A stretch of DNA of 64,000 bases, from contig CACVBU010001358.1 of the NCBI GenBank assembly GCA_902728285.1, positions 3,248,067-3,312,066 of the forward strand. The letters run 5' to 3'. The notes beneath the pieces were generated by a model that saw nothing but the letters and a program-made list of their open reading frames with translations, ran no database searches and was not told where the DNA came from. How positions within the stretch are numbered: the first letter of the stretch is position 1; each line of letters opens with the position of its first letter. Source of the stretch: Clytia hemisphaerica (Eukaryota > Cnidaria > Hydrozoa > Leptothecata > Clytiidae). A program made the translations under genes and the position numbers. Shown here in pieces: positions 33,677-46,359 of this stretch.

Positions 33677-36529
33677 GACATTGAAATATATTTTACAATA
33701 ACTAAAGACAATTATTATTTAAATTTTACTGGAAGCCGGGAACCACCGGATGTGAAAAAAAGCCAAATTTGCAACTATTCTTTTAATTTTGTGCTAGTTT
33801 TTATTTTTTTGTTTACTGTATTGAAGATTAGTTACGAATATTTCATTATAAAGTAGAAGAAAAACTATTATACTCCTATCCGAAAATGTCTCTAATCATC
33901 TTTTATTTGGGCTAATTAAAATTTTCTTTTATAAATCTCAAGTTTCTAAAAAGTTATTTTGCTTTTTTTCTCAAAATTTTAGAACTACTAGGAGTAAAAT
34001 AAATATTTTTCGAATTCAATTATTAAAAGATTGCTGATCCTTATCCGTTCGAGTTCAATTCAGTTATTATTGTTCTTTTTCCTCTTCTAAGTCACGTGGA
34101 TTCTATCTTTAAAAAGGGTGGCTGTAAATGGTTTTCTAGATGACACAGAAATTACCCTTACTCATAAAAGAATGCAAATTATGCCGAATAAACAGCCCCC
34201 CCGCTTGTTAATTTTTCGATTTTTTTCCAACCCCCCCCTCTCCTGACCTTATTAGGAACCCCCCGTTTATTAATTTTTGAAAAGTCCCCAGCTACCAAAA
34301 GAAAAGTTCCTTGTTTTGCTCTAATAAGCCTAAATTTAGTCTATTTTCACCCTTCTTTAGCGTTTTTAGGGACACATTTTCCAACCCCCCTGTTTATTAA
34401 CCTTGAGGTAACTATTTTTTGCGGGAACTAATTTTTGCCGTGCACTGATTTGAGATTTTTTGCGGAACTTAATTCTGCCGATTCTGGACTTGGGAGAAGA
34501 TTTCAGCCGTTCTGTAAATAATCAGCCATTGTTTTTCTAATTTTAAAAATTTTGCGGGAACTTAATTTTGCGGTTTGGGGCCAAATCCGCAAAAACCGCA
34601 AAATTTAGTTCCCGCAAAAGTTAGTTCCCTTAAGGTAAATTACAAAAAAAATTCCAACCAGGATTCAAGCTAAAATTTTTAGCAAAATAAATACCCAAAC
34701 ACCAATTTTGAAAGTAATTTTGACATTTTCCATGACAAATTTTAAATTTTTCTTTCAAATTTTTAAACTACCACCAAACTATAATTTTTTTCTTCTCAAA
34801 ATTAAAAGCTTGTTTAAAATTTAGTAAAATGGTATGCTTCTGTCACTTTTACTTTTTTTTTTTTTTAATTTTTTTATATTGAATATTTCCACAGGATGGC
34901 GCATACAGTTACAAATGACTGATATTATTATTGGTCCTGATAAAAATATAAAATACTATAATAGGGGAGATAGAGATAAACGCTATGATTTACGAATAAG
35001 TTGACACAGAGGAGTATACCAATACTAGATGTAAGAGAAGCTTTGAACCTAAATTTATGTACTTTGTTGATTACCTGTGATTACTGTTATTGCAGACTTA
35101 CTTTTGGCCTATTAGTTTCAAATTAGGATAGCGTGTGTCAAATTACGTATATGGGAAAGAATTAGACCCTCATGGAGATGCCAAACACCTAAATATTCTT
35201 ATCCAGAAACGATAGAATGATCCGGTCCGAATAGGGTCAATTTTTTGCTGTCCAAATTTAAAAAGTAGTTTTTGACAGGGTCCAAGGTCAGTTACGGTGG
35301 GTACCCACCCAGGGGGTACTTGGTAAAAAGGGCAACTTTTCTTCTATTAAGTTCTATTAATCTATAAAGGGGTATAAAATGTATCAATGCAAAATGGAAT
35401 TTTGATCCTCGCAGTGCTAGTTTTGCTTTTTTCGGGTACCCAAAGGCTTTTTTTCACTAAGTACCCGGGTACTTCTTGGGTGGGTATGGGTCTAATTCAG
35501 GAAAATTTGACAAGTACCTGTACAAGTACTTATTTGGGTGGGTGGGTCTCAAAAAAATTTTTAATGCATAACTACCCTCTTTTGGCTATGCTTTACTACC
35601 CTGAGGGTTGACCCCCTTAAACCCCATAAAACTATACATTTTGTGAAAGATAATGAAAAATAGAATAAAAATATGCAATTAAAATTTTTCAAAATTTTTT
35701 CCAACGACGTCATTAAAAGGTCACCAACAAAAAAGTCGAAAATAAAAATAAAATTCAAAACTTTTGATTTCAAATTGTGACAACGAAAAATCATCGAGAA
35801 AAAGCCTATTCTGCAAAGAAGCAAAGTTCAAAGCACGTTCTTTCAGGAAGTTTTTACAGAACTTTCTGTTTGTCTAGATCTTTCATAATGGCTAAATATA
35901 GGAGGCAGTTTAGGAAATTTTCCCTTGCAATTTGTAGGGCATTTTTTGCTTGCAAGAAACAATTAAGTAAGTTGAAAAAATTTGACAGAAATGAGAAAGG
36001 TCTATGTGCAAAAAAACTCTCGAGAAAATCTCAAAAAACCGCTTTTTAGGGACATTTCCGGTTCTACCGGCCGGAAAACTTTTTCCTTCGAGCTGCCCGT
36101 TAAATAGGTCAAAAGAAAATGAAACTTGATATTTAAATTTCAGAAGACATTAAGTTTTTCACTACCAGAGTGTCCTAATTAACAAAACAAATATATAAAA
36201 CTAGAAAAATATTCTTAGTTCCTCTCTATGACAAAAAAAGTTTGTTACAAGTTCTTTCAAACAAATAAATAACAAAAGAATTTCTGACAAGTTGTTACTA
36301 GTTCTTTCAATCAAATAAACATGTAAGAATTTCATAGAAAACAAATGAAATACAAAAAGCAAAAAGGAATTACCTAAAATTCTCTATGAAAAAAGTTCTT
36401 TCTTGCAAAATATGACTTTTCACGTTCGGAAAAACAAAAGTTCTCAAAAACAAAAGCTAAAAATGCCTAAATTTAAAAGCATCCACACTCTCTACACCGG
36501 CTCTAAATAGTATAACCAAAACAAATAAC
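33677..36529. other. Helentron-like element, non-coding
   Basis: Apart from the MITE at 34,401 nothing is recognised. About 35,290-35,530 repeats GGGTACCC/GTACTT words with palindromes. Nearly identical in copy 2 (42,125-44,984). Confidence 0.5.
34401..34635. mobile_element. MITE CCTTGAGG / TTTTGCGGGAAC, in Helentron copy 1
   Basis: Left CCTTGAGGTAACTATTTTTT and right rc CCTTAAGGGAACTAACTTTT are inverted repeats continuing as GCGGGAACTAA. A TA-containing flank lies on each side (TTAA left, TAAA right). It is present at the same place in copy 2 (42,850-43,084), so it was inserted before the two copies separated. Confidence 0.7.
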
Positions 36530-37682
36530 TTACAAAATATTTGTCACCATATTATTTTGAGCGTTGTATTCAATGTTTATCAAACTTGTTCTTTTGGAGA
36601 AACAGGGCAGTTTCCACTTCTTCCTTGTTATTTAGTTCGATGTTCAAGGTTTTTGCAAGTTTTACTACAGAATCATTTGGAAAAAATAGAATTTCCTTTT
36701 GCGTCTTCGAAACAATTAACAACTTCAAATACCAACGTTGATTAGCGTCATTTTTAAGAATCTTCAAGTTGCATGTTTCTGCAAAACAATGAAATAGATA
36801 CCTTCGACACGACCATCTCTGTTACATTCTGAGCAAAGATATTTGACATTTACTTCAGACACTCCTCGAATTGATCCAGTTATGTTCGCAACACAGAAGT
36901 TTTCTTTACTCACGTCGACGAGATTTTCCAAGGGTTTGATTTCGGCAAATATGAATGGCATGTTTTTCGTAGAATTCAGAAAAACGCGATTTTGAACTAT
37001 CTTTAGACGAAGATGTTCATTTCGTAACTCTTACCAACTTTTAATTGGTCGACATAGTCACCGTAAAGCGTGAGACGACAAAATGACGTACTGTCACAAA
37101 TGTTTATGTCTTGTTTCATTAAACGTCCACCCTCGTAGGACTTGGTATCAAAACTTCCTCGCAGCTCACAACCGAAGCTTTGACTTTGACGAGTTGGGAT
37201 GTGGCCAATTTGTTAAATCTTTGATCGTAACAAACACATTCCCTTTAAAGCAGGGTTTACATCAAATGTTAACTTTTTGGCATCTAATAAGGATATTTTA
37301 ACAATTGTTTTGATAACAATGGTATCCTTATTTCATCATACCTGGACAGCTTCACAGGGTGTGAGATTTTCAACTTGCTCTAAAATTGATCGTTTCGATG
37401 GGGAAAATCCAACAGCTTTACAGATTTCTCTCTCATTTGCAATACACAATTGAAATAAGGGCTTTTCCAGGGGTTGAAGGTTTCATCATGGTCCAACTGC
37501 ATGTACAAAGCATTCGTTTTGGGTCATTCGTATCGTTTCCATTGTTTGGAGGTACCTCTTGACCTAGAAAAACGGAAGAAAAAAATGTGAAATTAATTTT
37601 ATCAAACACACCATTCAAAATTGTATGCCGGAGTTTAAACAAATCATGCGCTAGTTCTAAGCCTGACGTCTCAATCAGATTA
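36530..37682 (-). pseudogene. RPA-like protein, copy 1, many frameshifts
   Basis: Same gene as the open 411-codon frame at 44,985-46,220, but broken by numerous single-base differences, nearly all in homopolymers (for example GAAATAG for GAAAATAG, AAGATGTTC for AAGATTGTTC, AACTTCC for AACTTTCC). The clustering of such indels in the last kilobase before the N at 37,686 suggests poor consensus at a contig end more than biological decay. Confidence 0.8.
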
Positions 37683-37685
37683 AAA

Positions 37686-37686
37686 N
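37686..37686. other. Ambiguous base at a homology break (probable contig join)
   Basis: The only N in the window. Up to 37,685 the sequence matches 46,148 and before; directly after it a different element begins. A single N placed exactly at such a break is most simply an assembly junction. Confidence 0.75.
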
Positions 37687-38021
37687 CAATTGCGGTAGTA
37701 ATTTCTTACTGCAATTGCGGTATAAACGTCACTTTTGAATTTTTCATATACCGCAATTGCAGTATATTCAAGAAAAAGAATTCAAGATTCAAGGAGAAAA
37801 CAGGCAATTTTTGTACATAATTGGTCATATCTTTTGAACGCACAGACAAAATATTTTTTCCGTAGATCAGATTCTTTTAATAAAGAAAAGCTATCTTCTC
37901 GTACGATTTTTTACAGTCGATGTTTGTTTATCTTTGTCGACCAGCACTATATATAGCTGTTATAAGCCTTTGTAGGCTAATCACGAATGAAAACTACCGC
38001 AATTGCAGTATACCGCAATTG
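37687..38021. mobile_element. CAATTGCGGTA MITE
   Basis: Left CAATTGCGGTAGTAATTTCT and right rc CAATTGCGGTATACTGCAAT are inverted repeats, each holding two copies of a CAATTGCGGTA word. About 335 bp, non-coding. The left target site is lost in the N. Confidence 0.7.
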
Positions 38022-38883
38022 AGGGATTTCCCTGACTGATTGTGATAGACTTTCTGTGGTGAAGTTGGAGAAAAATGTAGAAAACGAAAGTAGTCGGGTG
38101 GATAGACTCACTAAATTTAACTATCAGTTATGTATAACAAATTTTTACAAGCTAGTTTAACCACGGAATCTTTTCGCGCGTTTTCTAAAAATTACGTCAT
38201 GAATACTTTACTGGCCTAGTACTGTGGAGAATGAATGCCAACGGCTGTGAACTGCCTAATTAGCTCCACAGTTTAGAGCGTACGGCTGTCCTCCAAAGTA
38301 ATTCAAGCTTGAACATTGAAACATTTTTGGAAATTTTCTGGAACTCAAAATATTACAAATCAGGAAGAAATAGTAAGTATAAACTTTCAATTTGCTTTTC
38401 CAGTTCCATATAGAGTTATTTATCTGGTGGATCTGTTTCAAGCACCTTTTTTGCCCTTTCACATAGTGAGGCTGAGGCACTTTTTTTTGCCCTTCAGATT
38501 TATCTGCACCGCTTCCGGGCTGCTGAATTTGATTGAGGTATTTTTTTTTTGTCCTTCAGATTTAAGCACTGTATTGGCCACTGAATCTGACTGAGGCACC
38601 CCGTGGCCAGGGCAAGTTATATCTTGTGCCTGCGACCGAACAAGCTGTACGATATCAACAGCTCTAAATAAATATATAACAACAACAACTAACATAGTAT
38701 AGATATACTTAAATTGTCGGTTCACTTTTCACAGTTCACAGCTGTTTTTTTATAAATCTTTATTATTATAGATTGAATTTTTTAAGAGATACTTTACACC
38801 ATCAGACTTGTAAAAAATATTTTAGTCAGAGGAGAGACAAAGGTTTTATTTTTATTTTGCAGCGTTTCTGTGTGATATAAAAA

Positions 38884-39505
38884 ATGATATCAATTGTATT
38901 GTACCGTGCACGTATAGGAAGCTTTGCTTTCACAGCTCAAAGAAACATGAAATGTATCACTAAATCTATTGTTCTTGGTTCTGAACTTTCCAATGATGCT
39001 CTCTCAAAAAACTATTGAGACCTGTTCGTTTCGTAGCACTTTTAACCCTCCTATGTTTTGCGATCCCAAAATCATTTGAACCAACAGAGGTTTTCACACC
39101 TTTAGATTTTAATTGGTTTTCAAGAAATGGAATTTTTGTTGAGTATCCCAATGCAAATCAGGAGATGAAAGCCTTATTTTTCTCAAAGTGAATAACACAC
39201 TTCTACTATCAGGTGATGTAGAACTTAACCCTGGTCCTAGTGTTCAAGGTTCTTTTCATCAGGGTAACCGTAAATTCGGTGAGACAGCAGGTATTCAATG
39301 CTCGTCAAATTGTTTTTTTTGCTATTTGCTATGCCCAATTTAGAAAATTATCATTGTGGAAGACTCATGATTTGGATTACGTTTTAGACCAAGGCGATCT
39401 GAATTTCAAAAAGCTGGGTATCGTTGGTAACTCCCCATATATTGAAGAGTTTTCAAGATCTATTGATATAGGAGGAAGTATGTGTGCACTAAATTTCAAT
39501 ATTTT
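38884..39505 (+). pseudogene. Helentron leader, 2A and truncated protease, copy 2
   Basis: Matches 23,922-24,552, including the 2A DNA at 39,200-39,238, with small indels (extra AA near 39,008, a net loss of about 7 bp near 39,155, an extra T near 39,312). The protease ends after MCALNFNI at the deletion junction and lacks the Asp-x-His segment. Confidence 0.75.
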
Positions 39506-39525
39506 AAGAGAGAAAGATGCATTTT

Positions 39526-40197
39526 AAAAGATGTTATAAGGTCAAACTCGACTTTGAATATTTGTTTGCTGAATACAAGATCCTTGAGACTGCATGCCAT
39601 TGATATTCAGAAAGATAAGTTTTTGTACAAAAATGATCTGCTTTGTTTGACTGAAACACAAATGAGTTATGAGAATTCTGACGAAGATACCCAAATATAA
39701 GAGAACAGCTCTCAAATTATATTCTTAGTCACAATATTGATCAGCATAAGTTCAACAGCATTACAGTTTGTCATCCTCCCCTTTTTCTTGACATAACTGA
39801 ATATGATCATTCTTCATGTTTTTCTCTTGTAAAATTTAGAAAAAAGGAGTTTTCTGACAAGGAATTTTCTGTTTTAGTTCTTTACAATAGCTCAAAAATT
39901 CACCGGGAGGTTTTTGCTTATACTCTTGCTCAATTTATTGAAAGACACGTTATTGATATCATTTTAGGTGACTTCAACACGGATGGATTTGAATTGGACA
40001 AACGTGAACAATTACTGGTTGAAGTTTTGTCGAATTACACTTTGATGACACGCTTCCCGACACACGTGGATGGGAAAATGCTGGATCATGTATGGGTACA
40101 AAAGGAGTTGTCAATCCATTATGATATTCAAGTGATACGAAAATGTGTGAATTTGTCGGACCATGATGCTGTGAAGATATCTTTATCGAAAAAATAA
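39526..40197 (+). pseudogene. Helentron AP-type endonuclease, copy 2, frameshifted
   Basis: Same EEP motifs as copy 1 (LCLTETQ, GDFNTDG, SDHDAV). The frame is broken near 39,693, where CCCAAATAT lacks one A relative to copy 1, while the T run that is short in copy 1 is complete here. No start codon or upstream helicase remains. Confidence 0.8.
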
Positions 40198-41614
40198 TTT
40201 GTAAGAATGCCAGGCGAGAACACTGCTGGTTAGAATACCCGCCAGAGAGAACACTGCTGGTAAGAATACCCGCCAGAGGCAAGGCCCGGCGGGGATTTGG
40301 GGGGTTTAGTGTAGGGGGATTTAGTGTAGGAGTGGGATGACCTTATTAACTACTCTGTGCTTAATTTTAGAGGAAGCTGATAAGCTAACATAGTTCGAAC
40401 TCCCCCCTTATTTTTCTAAATGGGGGGGGGTAGAGACCTTTCAAAATTTGCAAAAAGGGAGGGACAGTAAAAAAGGAAAAAGGGAGGGGTTGGATAGATG
40501 TTTTTAAATATTTTACCAACTAATTCAAAGGTTTTACAAGATTAGCAAGATATTCAAAAAGTATTTTTGAAAGTCCACCACTTAATATGAACTTTTTTCT
40601 ACCACACACAGGTTAGGAACTTTAAATTTAATTATTCACTGTCCTGTACTGTCTATTAAAAACCCTTAGAAAAAAATTGCCCAAAGGCTGGTGGTAAGTA
40701 GGGGTATTTTTCAAAAAGGAAGATCTTCAATGAGGGAGGGGTACAGACCCATCTGCGAACTATGAGCTATTAAGTAGATGCTTATAATAGAGGTAAGCTC
40801 TCTAAATATCGCAAAAATATGCGTCGAAGATATTTCATAAAGAAAGGGAAAAATTTTCAGATAGATAGGAATACAAGAAGGAAATCTCATATATTTTGAC
40901 AAATAATTAGATCCTTGCCAGTCTAACAAATTTCTTGGACCGATAATTTTCTGTTTCTAAGGTCAACAGGCAAAATTCTTAGATACTCGCGACACCCTTT
41001 TGAAAATAGAAAGTGTATAATGTATTAAATTTAGGCTACTCATGGACGGTGATTTAAAAGTCATTTTATAAAGAAGTAAAGGGACAAAAGCAATGCAAAT
41101 TAAAAAAAAATTGGACTTGTGGGAGGGTTGGTGGAGGCTGAAAGATGCCTTTAAAGGATGTAAAATTTGATAACTTCCAGACTAAAATTAAGCACACTCG
41201 AGTATTATGATAAATTTAGTCTATTTTTGATCATTTCAAACATGTTGTTTTACCTTAAATATTCTTTTTTGACAAAAATTCTATCTATCAGGACCACATT
41301 TCACCAATAGCTTGTATTAAAGACGTAAGAGCTTGTAAAGAGGAAAGAAAATGTGAAAATGTTTTCTCTAAGGAATTTGAATTTCTACTTAAAGGTCATC
41401 CCTTCCGATCACGTTTTCTATTTACTTTTTGCTGATATCTTTTGTTTGCAATTGTTAATTATTTTGTTCATGATTTTTCTAGTTTTTTTTTTTAAGTCAT
41501 ATAGTTTGTTTATATTTATTTTCTTGTTATGTTATTTATTATCTTATGTCAATGTTCGATTCCGTACTATAAATACATCACCACCAAAATTAATTTAAAC
41601 TCTCTAACATCAAT

Positions 41615-41866
41615 ATGAATTTATCTGGTACAGAACATTTGTGGGAATTGAAGCATTGTGCATCAAACTTCCAGTCGATTACAACGTTACAATTACAGAT
41701 GTACTTTGATGTTATTTACGATTACTACCATACAGTTACATACCATACTGATTTATACCCGATTTTAAAGAAAAGTCAAACAAAGCCACCAAAAGAAAGT
41801 GTCAGAAAATGGCTCTCTATTTGTATTCATCATTATCTCAACCTGCATTCATTCAAATATTTTTAA
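41615..41866 (+). CDS. Small 83-aa protein of unknown function, copy 2
   Basis: Encodes the same 83 residues as 33,167-33,418, with the TATA box and AATAAA also conserved. No domain recognised. Retained in this deletion derivative. Confidence 0.45.
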   Translation: MNLSGTEHLWELKHCASNFQSITTLQLQMYFDVIYDYYHTVTYHTDLYPILKKSQTKPPKESVRKWLSICIHHYLNLHSFKYF

Positions 41867-42849
41867 CCAACAATGGAATCGTCATTGGTAATATTAATTA
41901 AAACTCTTTCGTATAATCTGTATTCGTTGATTATCGACTCATGTCATTGATATTTATTTACTGTTTACTGCTTCATCTACTTGGTTATCCTTCGACCGTT
42001 TATTTGATCTCGCAATGCATCCTTCTCTCTTGAAAATTATGATTGTCCTGATGATCTTGAAAGTTGATGAAAAGACGTGTGCATATTACACTCATGGTCA
42101 TAATAATTTGGCATTTACAATAAAGACATTGAAATATATTTTACAATAACTAAAGACAATTATTATTTAAATTTTACTGGAAGCCGGGGAACCACCGGAT
42201 GTGAAAAAAAGCCAAATTTGCAACTATTCTTTTAATTTTGTGCTAGTTTTTATTTTTTTGTTTACTGTATTGAAGATTAGTTACGAATATTTCATTTATA
42301 AAGTAGAAGAAAAACTATTATACTCCTATCCGAAAATGTCTCTAATCATCTTTTATTTGGGCTAATTAAAATTTTCTTTTATAAATCTCAAGTTTCTAAA
42401 AAGTTATTTTGCTTTTTTTCTCAAAATTTTAGAACTACTAGGAGTAAAATAAATATTTTTCGAATTCAATTATTAAAAGATTGCTGATCCTTATCCGTTC
42501 GAGTTCAATTCAGTTATTATTGTTCTTTTTCCTCTTCTAAGTCACGTGGATTCTATCTTTAAAAAGGGTGGATGTAAATGGTTTTCTAGATGACACAGAA
42601 ATTACCCTTACTCATAAAAGAATGCAAATTATGCCGAATAAACAGCCCCCCCCGCTTGTTAATTTTTCGATTTTTTTCCAACCCCCCTCTCCTGACCTTA
42701 TTAGGAACCCCCCGTTTATTAATTTTTGAAAAGTCCCCAGCTACCAAAAGAAAAGTTCCTTGTTTTGCTCTAATAAGCCTAAATTTAGTCTATTTTCACC
42801 CTTCTTTAGCGTTTTTAGGGACACATTTTCCAACCCCCCTGTTTATTAA

Positions 42850-43084
42850 CCTTGAGGTAACTATTTTTTGCGGGAACTAATTTTTGCCGTGCACTGATTT
42901 GAGATTTTTTGCGGAACTTAATTCTGCCGATTCTGGACTTGGGAGAAGATTTCAGCCGTTCTGTAAATAATCAGCCATTGTTTTTCTAATTTTAAAAATT
43001 TTGCGGGAACTTAATTTTGCGGTTTGGGGCCAAATCCGCAAAAACCGCAAAATTTAGTTCCCGCAAAAGTTAGTTCCCTTAAGG
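42850..43084. mobile_element. MITE CCTTGAGG / TTTTGCGGGAAC, in Helentron copy 2
   Basis: Same element and same insertion point as 34,401-34,635; shared inheritance by both copies. Confidence 0.7.
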
Positions 43085-44984
43085 TAAATTACAAAAAAAA
43101 TTCCAACCAGGATTCAAGCTAAAATTTTTAGCAAAATAAATACCCAAACACCAATTTTGAAAGTAATTTTGACATTTTCCATGACAAATTTTAAATTTTT
43201 CTTTCAAATTTTTAAACTACCACCAAACTATAATTTTTTTCTTCTCAAAATTAAAAGCTTGTTTAAAATTTAGTAAAATGGTATGCTTCTGTCACTTTTA
43301 CTTTTTTTTTTTTTTAATTTTTTTATATTGAATATTTCCACAGGATGGCGCATACAGTTACAAATGACTGATATTATTATTGGTCCTGATAAAAAATATA
43401 AAATACTATAATAGGGGAGATAGAGATAAACGCTATGATTTACGAATAAGTTGACACAGAGGAGTATACCAATACTAGATGTAAGAGAAGCTTTGAACCT
43501 AAATTTATGTACTTTGTTGATTACCTGTGATTACTGTTATTGCAGACTTACTTTTGGCCTATTAGTTTCAAATTAGGATAGCGTGTGTCAAATTACGTAT
43601 ATGGGAAAGAATTAGACCCTCATGGAGATGCCAAACACCTAAATATTCTTATCCAGAAACGATAGAATGATCCGGTCCGAATAGGGTCAATTTTTTGCTG
43701 TCCAAATTTAAAAAGTAGTTTTTGACAGGGTCCAAGGTCAGTTACGGTGGGTACCCACCCAGGGGGTACTTGGTAAAAAGGGCAACTTTTCTTCTATTAA
43801 GTTCTATTAATCTATAAAGGGGTATAAAATGTATCAATGCAAAATGGAATTTTGATCCTCGCAGTGCTAGTTTTGCTTTTTTCGGGTACCCAAAGGCTTT
43901 TTTTCACTAAGTACCCGGGTACTTCTTGGGTGGGTATGGGTCTAATTCAGGAAAATTTGACAAGTACCTGTACAAGTACTTATTTGGGTGGGTGGGTCTC
44001 AAAAAAATTTTTAATGCATAACTACCCTCTTTTGGCTATGCTTTACTACCCTGAGGGTTGACCCCCTTAAACCCCATAAAACTATACATTTTGTGAAAGA
44101 TAATGAAAAATAGAATAAAAATATGCAATTAAAATTTTTCAAAATTTTTTCCAACGACGTCATTAAAAGGTCACCAACAAAAAAGTCGAAAATAAAAATA
44201 AAATTCAAAACTTTTGATTTCAAATTGTGACAACGAAAAATCATCGAGAAAAAGCCTATTCTGCAAAGAAGCAAAGTTCAAAGCACGTTCTTTCAGGAAG
44301 TTTTTACAGAATGAAGAAAGTTTGTCTAGATCTTTCATAATGGCTAAATATAGGAGGCAGTTTAGGAAATTTTCCCTTGCAATTTGTAGGGCATTTTTTG
44401 CTTGCAAGAAACAATTAAGTAAGTTGAAAAAATTTGACAGAAATGAGAAAGATCTATGTGCAAAAAAACTCTCGAGAAAATCTCAAAAAACCGCTTTTTA
44501 GGGACATTTCCGGTTCTACCGGCCGGAAAACTTTTTCCTTCGAGCTGCCCGTTAAATAGGTCAAAAGAAAATGAAACTTGATATTTAAATTTCAGAAGAC
44601 ATTAAGTTTTTCACTACCAGAGTGTCCTAATTAACAAAACAAATATATAAAACTAGAAAAATATTCTTAGTTCTTCTCTATGACAAAAAAAGTTTGTTAC
44701 AAGTTCTTTCAAACAAATAAATAACAAAAGAATTTCTGACAAGTTGTTACTAGTTCTTTCAATCAAATAAACATGTAAGAATTTCATAGAAAACAAATGA
44801 AATACAAAAAGCAAAAAGGTTTAAGAATTACCTAAAATTCTCTATGAAAAAAGTTCTTTCTTGCAAAATATGACTTTTCACGTTCGGAAAAACAAAAGTT
44901 CTCAAAAACAAAAGCTAAAAATGCCTAAATTTAAAAGCATCCACACTCTACACCGGCTCTAAATAGTATAACCAAACAAATAAC

Positions 44985-46220
44985 TTACAAAATATTTGTC
45001 ACCATATTATTTTGAGCGTTGTATTCAATGTTTATCAAACTTGTTCTTTTGGAGAACAGGGCAGTTTCCACTTCTTCCTTGTTATTTAGTTCGATGTTCA
45101 AGGTTTTTGCAAGTTTTACTACAGAATCATTTGGAAAAAATAGAATTTCCTTTTGCGTCTTCGAAACAATTAACAACTTCAAATACCAACGTTGATTAGC
45201 GTCATTTTTAAGAATCTTCAAGTTGCATGTTTCTGCAAAACAATGAAAATAGATACCTTCGACACGACCATCTCTGTTACATTCTGAGCAAAGATATTTG
45301 ACATTTACTTCAGACACTCCTCGAATTGATCCAGTTATGTTCGCAACACAGAAGTTTTCTTTACTCACGTCGACGAGATTTTCCAAGGGTTTGATTTCGG
45401 CAAATATGAATGGCATGTTTTTCGTAGAATTCAGAAAAACGCGATTTTGAACTATCTTTAGACGAAGATTGTTCATTTCGTAACTCTTACCAACTTTTAA
45501 TTGGTCGACATAGTCACCGTAAAGCGTGAGACGACAAAATGACGTACTGTCACAAATGTTTATGTCTTGTTTCATTAAACGTCCACCCTCGTAGGACTTG
45601 GTATCAAAACTTTCCTCGCAGCTCACAACCGAAGCTTTGACTTTGACGAGTTGGGATGTGGCCAATTTGTTTAAATCTTTGATCGTAACAAACACATTCC
45701 CTTTTAAAGCAGGGTTTACATCAAATGTTAACTTTTTGGCATCTAATAAGGATATTTTACAATTGTTTTTGATAACAATGGTATCCTTATTTTCATCATA
45801 CCTGGACAGCTTCACAGGGGTGTGAGAATTTTCAACTTGCTCTAAAATTGATCGTTTCGATGGGGAAAATCCAACAGCTTTAACAGATTTCTCTCTCATT
45901 TGCAATACACAATTGAAATAAGGGCTTTTTCCAGGGGTTGAAGGTTTGATCATGGGTCCAACTGCATGTACAAAGCATTCGTTTGGGTCATTCGTATCGT
46001 TTCCATTGTTTGGAGGTACCTCTTGACCTAGAAAAACGGAAGAAAAAAATGTGAAATTAATTTTATCAAACACACCATTCAAAATTGTATGCCGGAGTTT
46101 AAACAAATCATGCGCTAGTTCTAAGCCTGACGTCTCAATCAGATTAAAATATGAAATTTGGCCTATTGACACACATCTTCCATCGTGACATGAAACCCCA
46201 AAATATTTTAGCCCAATCAT
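44985..46220 (-). CDS. RPA-like single-strand DNA-binding protein, copy 2
   Basis: Open for 411 codons. The N-terminal part has YFGVSCHDGRC. A central OB-fold-like region (about residues 190-270) shows VKVKASVVS, then DSTSFCRLTLYGDYVDQLKVGKSY and a strand with VFLNST. A second OB-like region has a zinc ribbon pattern CSECNRDGR...HCFAETC (about 325-350), as in RPA1-type proteins. RPA-like genes are known partners of Helitrons in plants and several animals, where they would coat single-stranded DNA. The ATG at 46,220 is probably not the true start: the frame is open upstream to about 46,322 except for one TGA at 46,232-46,230, where the local pattern suggests a former TGG. A likely first coding exon is 46,405-46,360 (MADYESDEQQAGSSA then GTAAGT), but its phase does not fit the frame directly. 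Confidence 0.8.
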   Translation of the reverse strand: MIGLKYFGVSCHDGRCVSIGQISYFNLIETSGLELAHDLFKLRHTILNGVFDKINFTFFSSVFLGQEVPPNNGNDTNDPNECFVHAVGPMIKPSTPGKSPYFNCVLQMREKSVKAVGFSPSKRSILEQVENSHTPVKLSRYDENKDTIVIKNNCKISLLDAKKLTFDVNPALKGNVFVTIKDLNKLATSQLVKVKASVVSCEESFDTKSYEGGRLMKQDINICDSTSFCRLTLYGDYVDQLKVGKSYEMNNLRLKIVQNRVFLNSTKNMPFIFAEIKPLENLVDVSKENFCVANITGSIRGVSEVNVKYLCSECNRDGRVEGIYFHCFAETCNLKILKNDANQRWYLKLLIVSKTQKEILFFPNDSVVKLAKTLNIELNNKEEVETALFSKRTSLINIEYNAQNNMVTNIL

Positions 46221-46359
46221 TTTCGAAAGTCAAGATATTGCGATGCATTCCTCCATCGAAATATTTTTCGGAAGTTTAACTTTATAGATCTTTGTTGGCA
46301 AAGAATGTGTATTCCTTAACATCTTAATATTTGTATACATAAAAACCAAATAAACTTAC

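Larger units (their letters stand above)
6727..37685 (+). mobile_element. Helentron-like element, copy 1 (interrupted)
   Basis: Homology to the copy at 38,036-46,405 starts at ATTGTGATAGAC and ends at the N at 37,686. Removing insertions (7,411-23,704 and 29,710-31,032) leaves 5' non-coding DNA, a leader with a 2A peptide, a cysteine protease, a DUF6570-like region, Rep plus PIF1-type helicase, an AP-type endonuclease, an 83-aa ORF and an inverted RPA-like gene. Rep-Hel with a downstream endonuclease is the Helentron (Helitron2) arrangement. Left border is inferred only from where homology starts; the right border is not seen. Several frameshifts make it non-functional as written. Confidence 0.8.

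Noticed and set aside
35387..35611. 74-codon hydrophobic frame, duplicated at 43,837-44,061
   Set aside because: Encoded by GGGTACCC/GTACTT low-complexity DNA; identity reflects the duplication.
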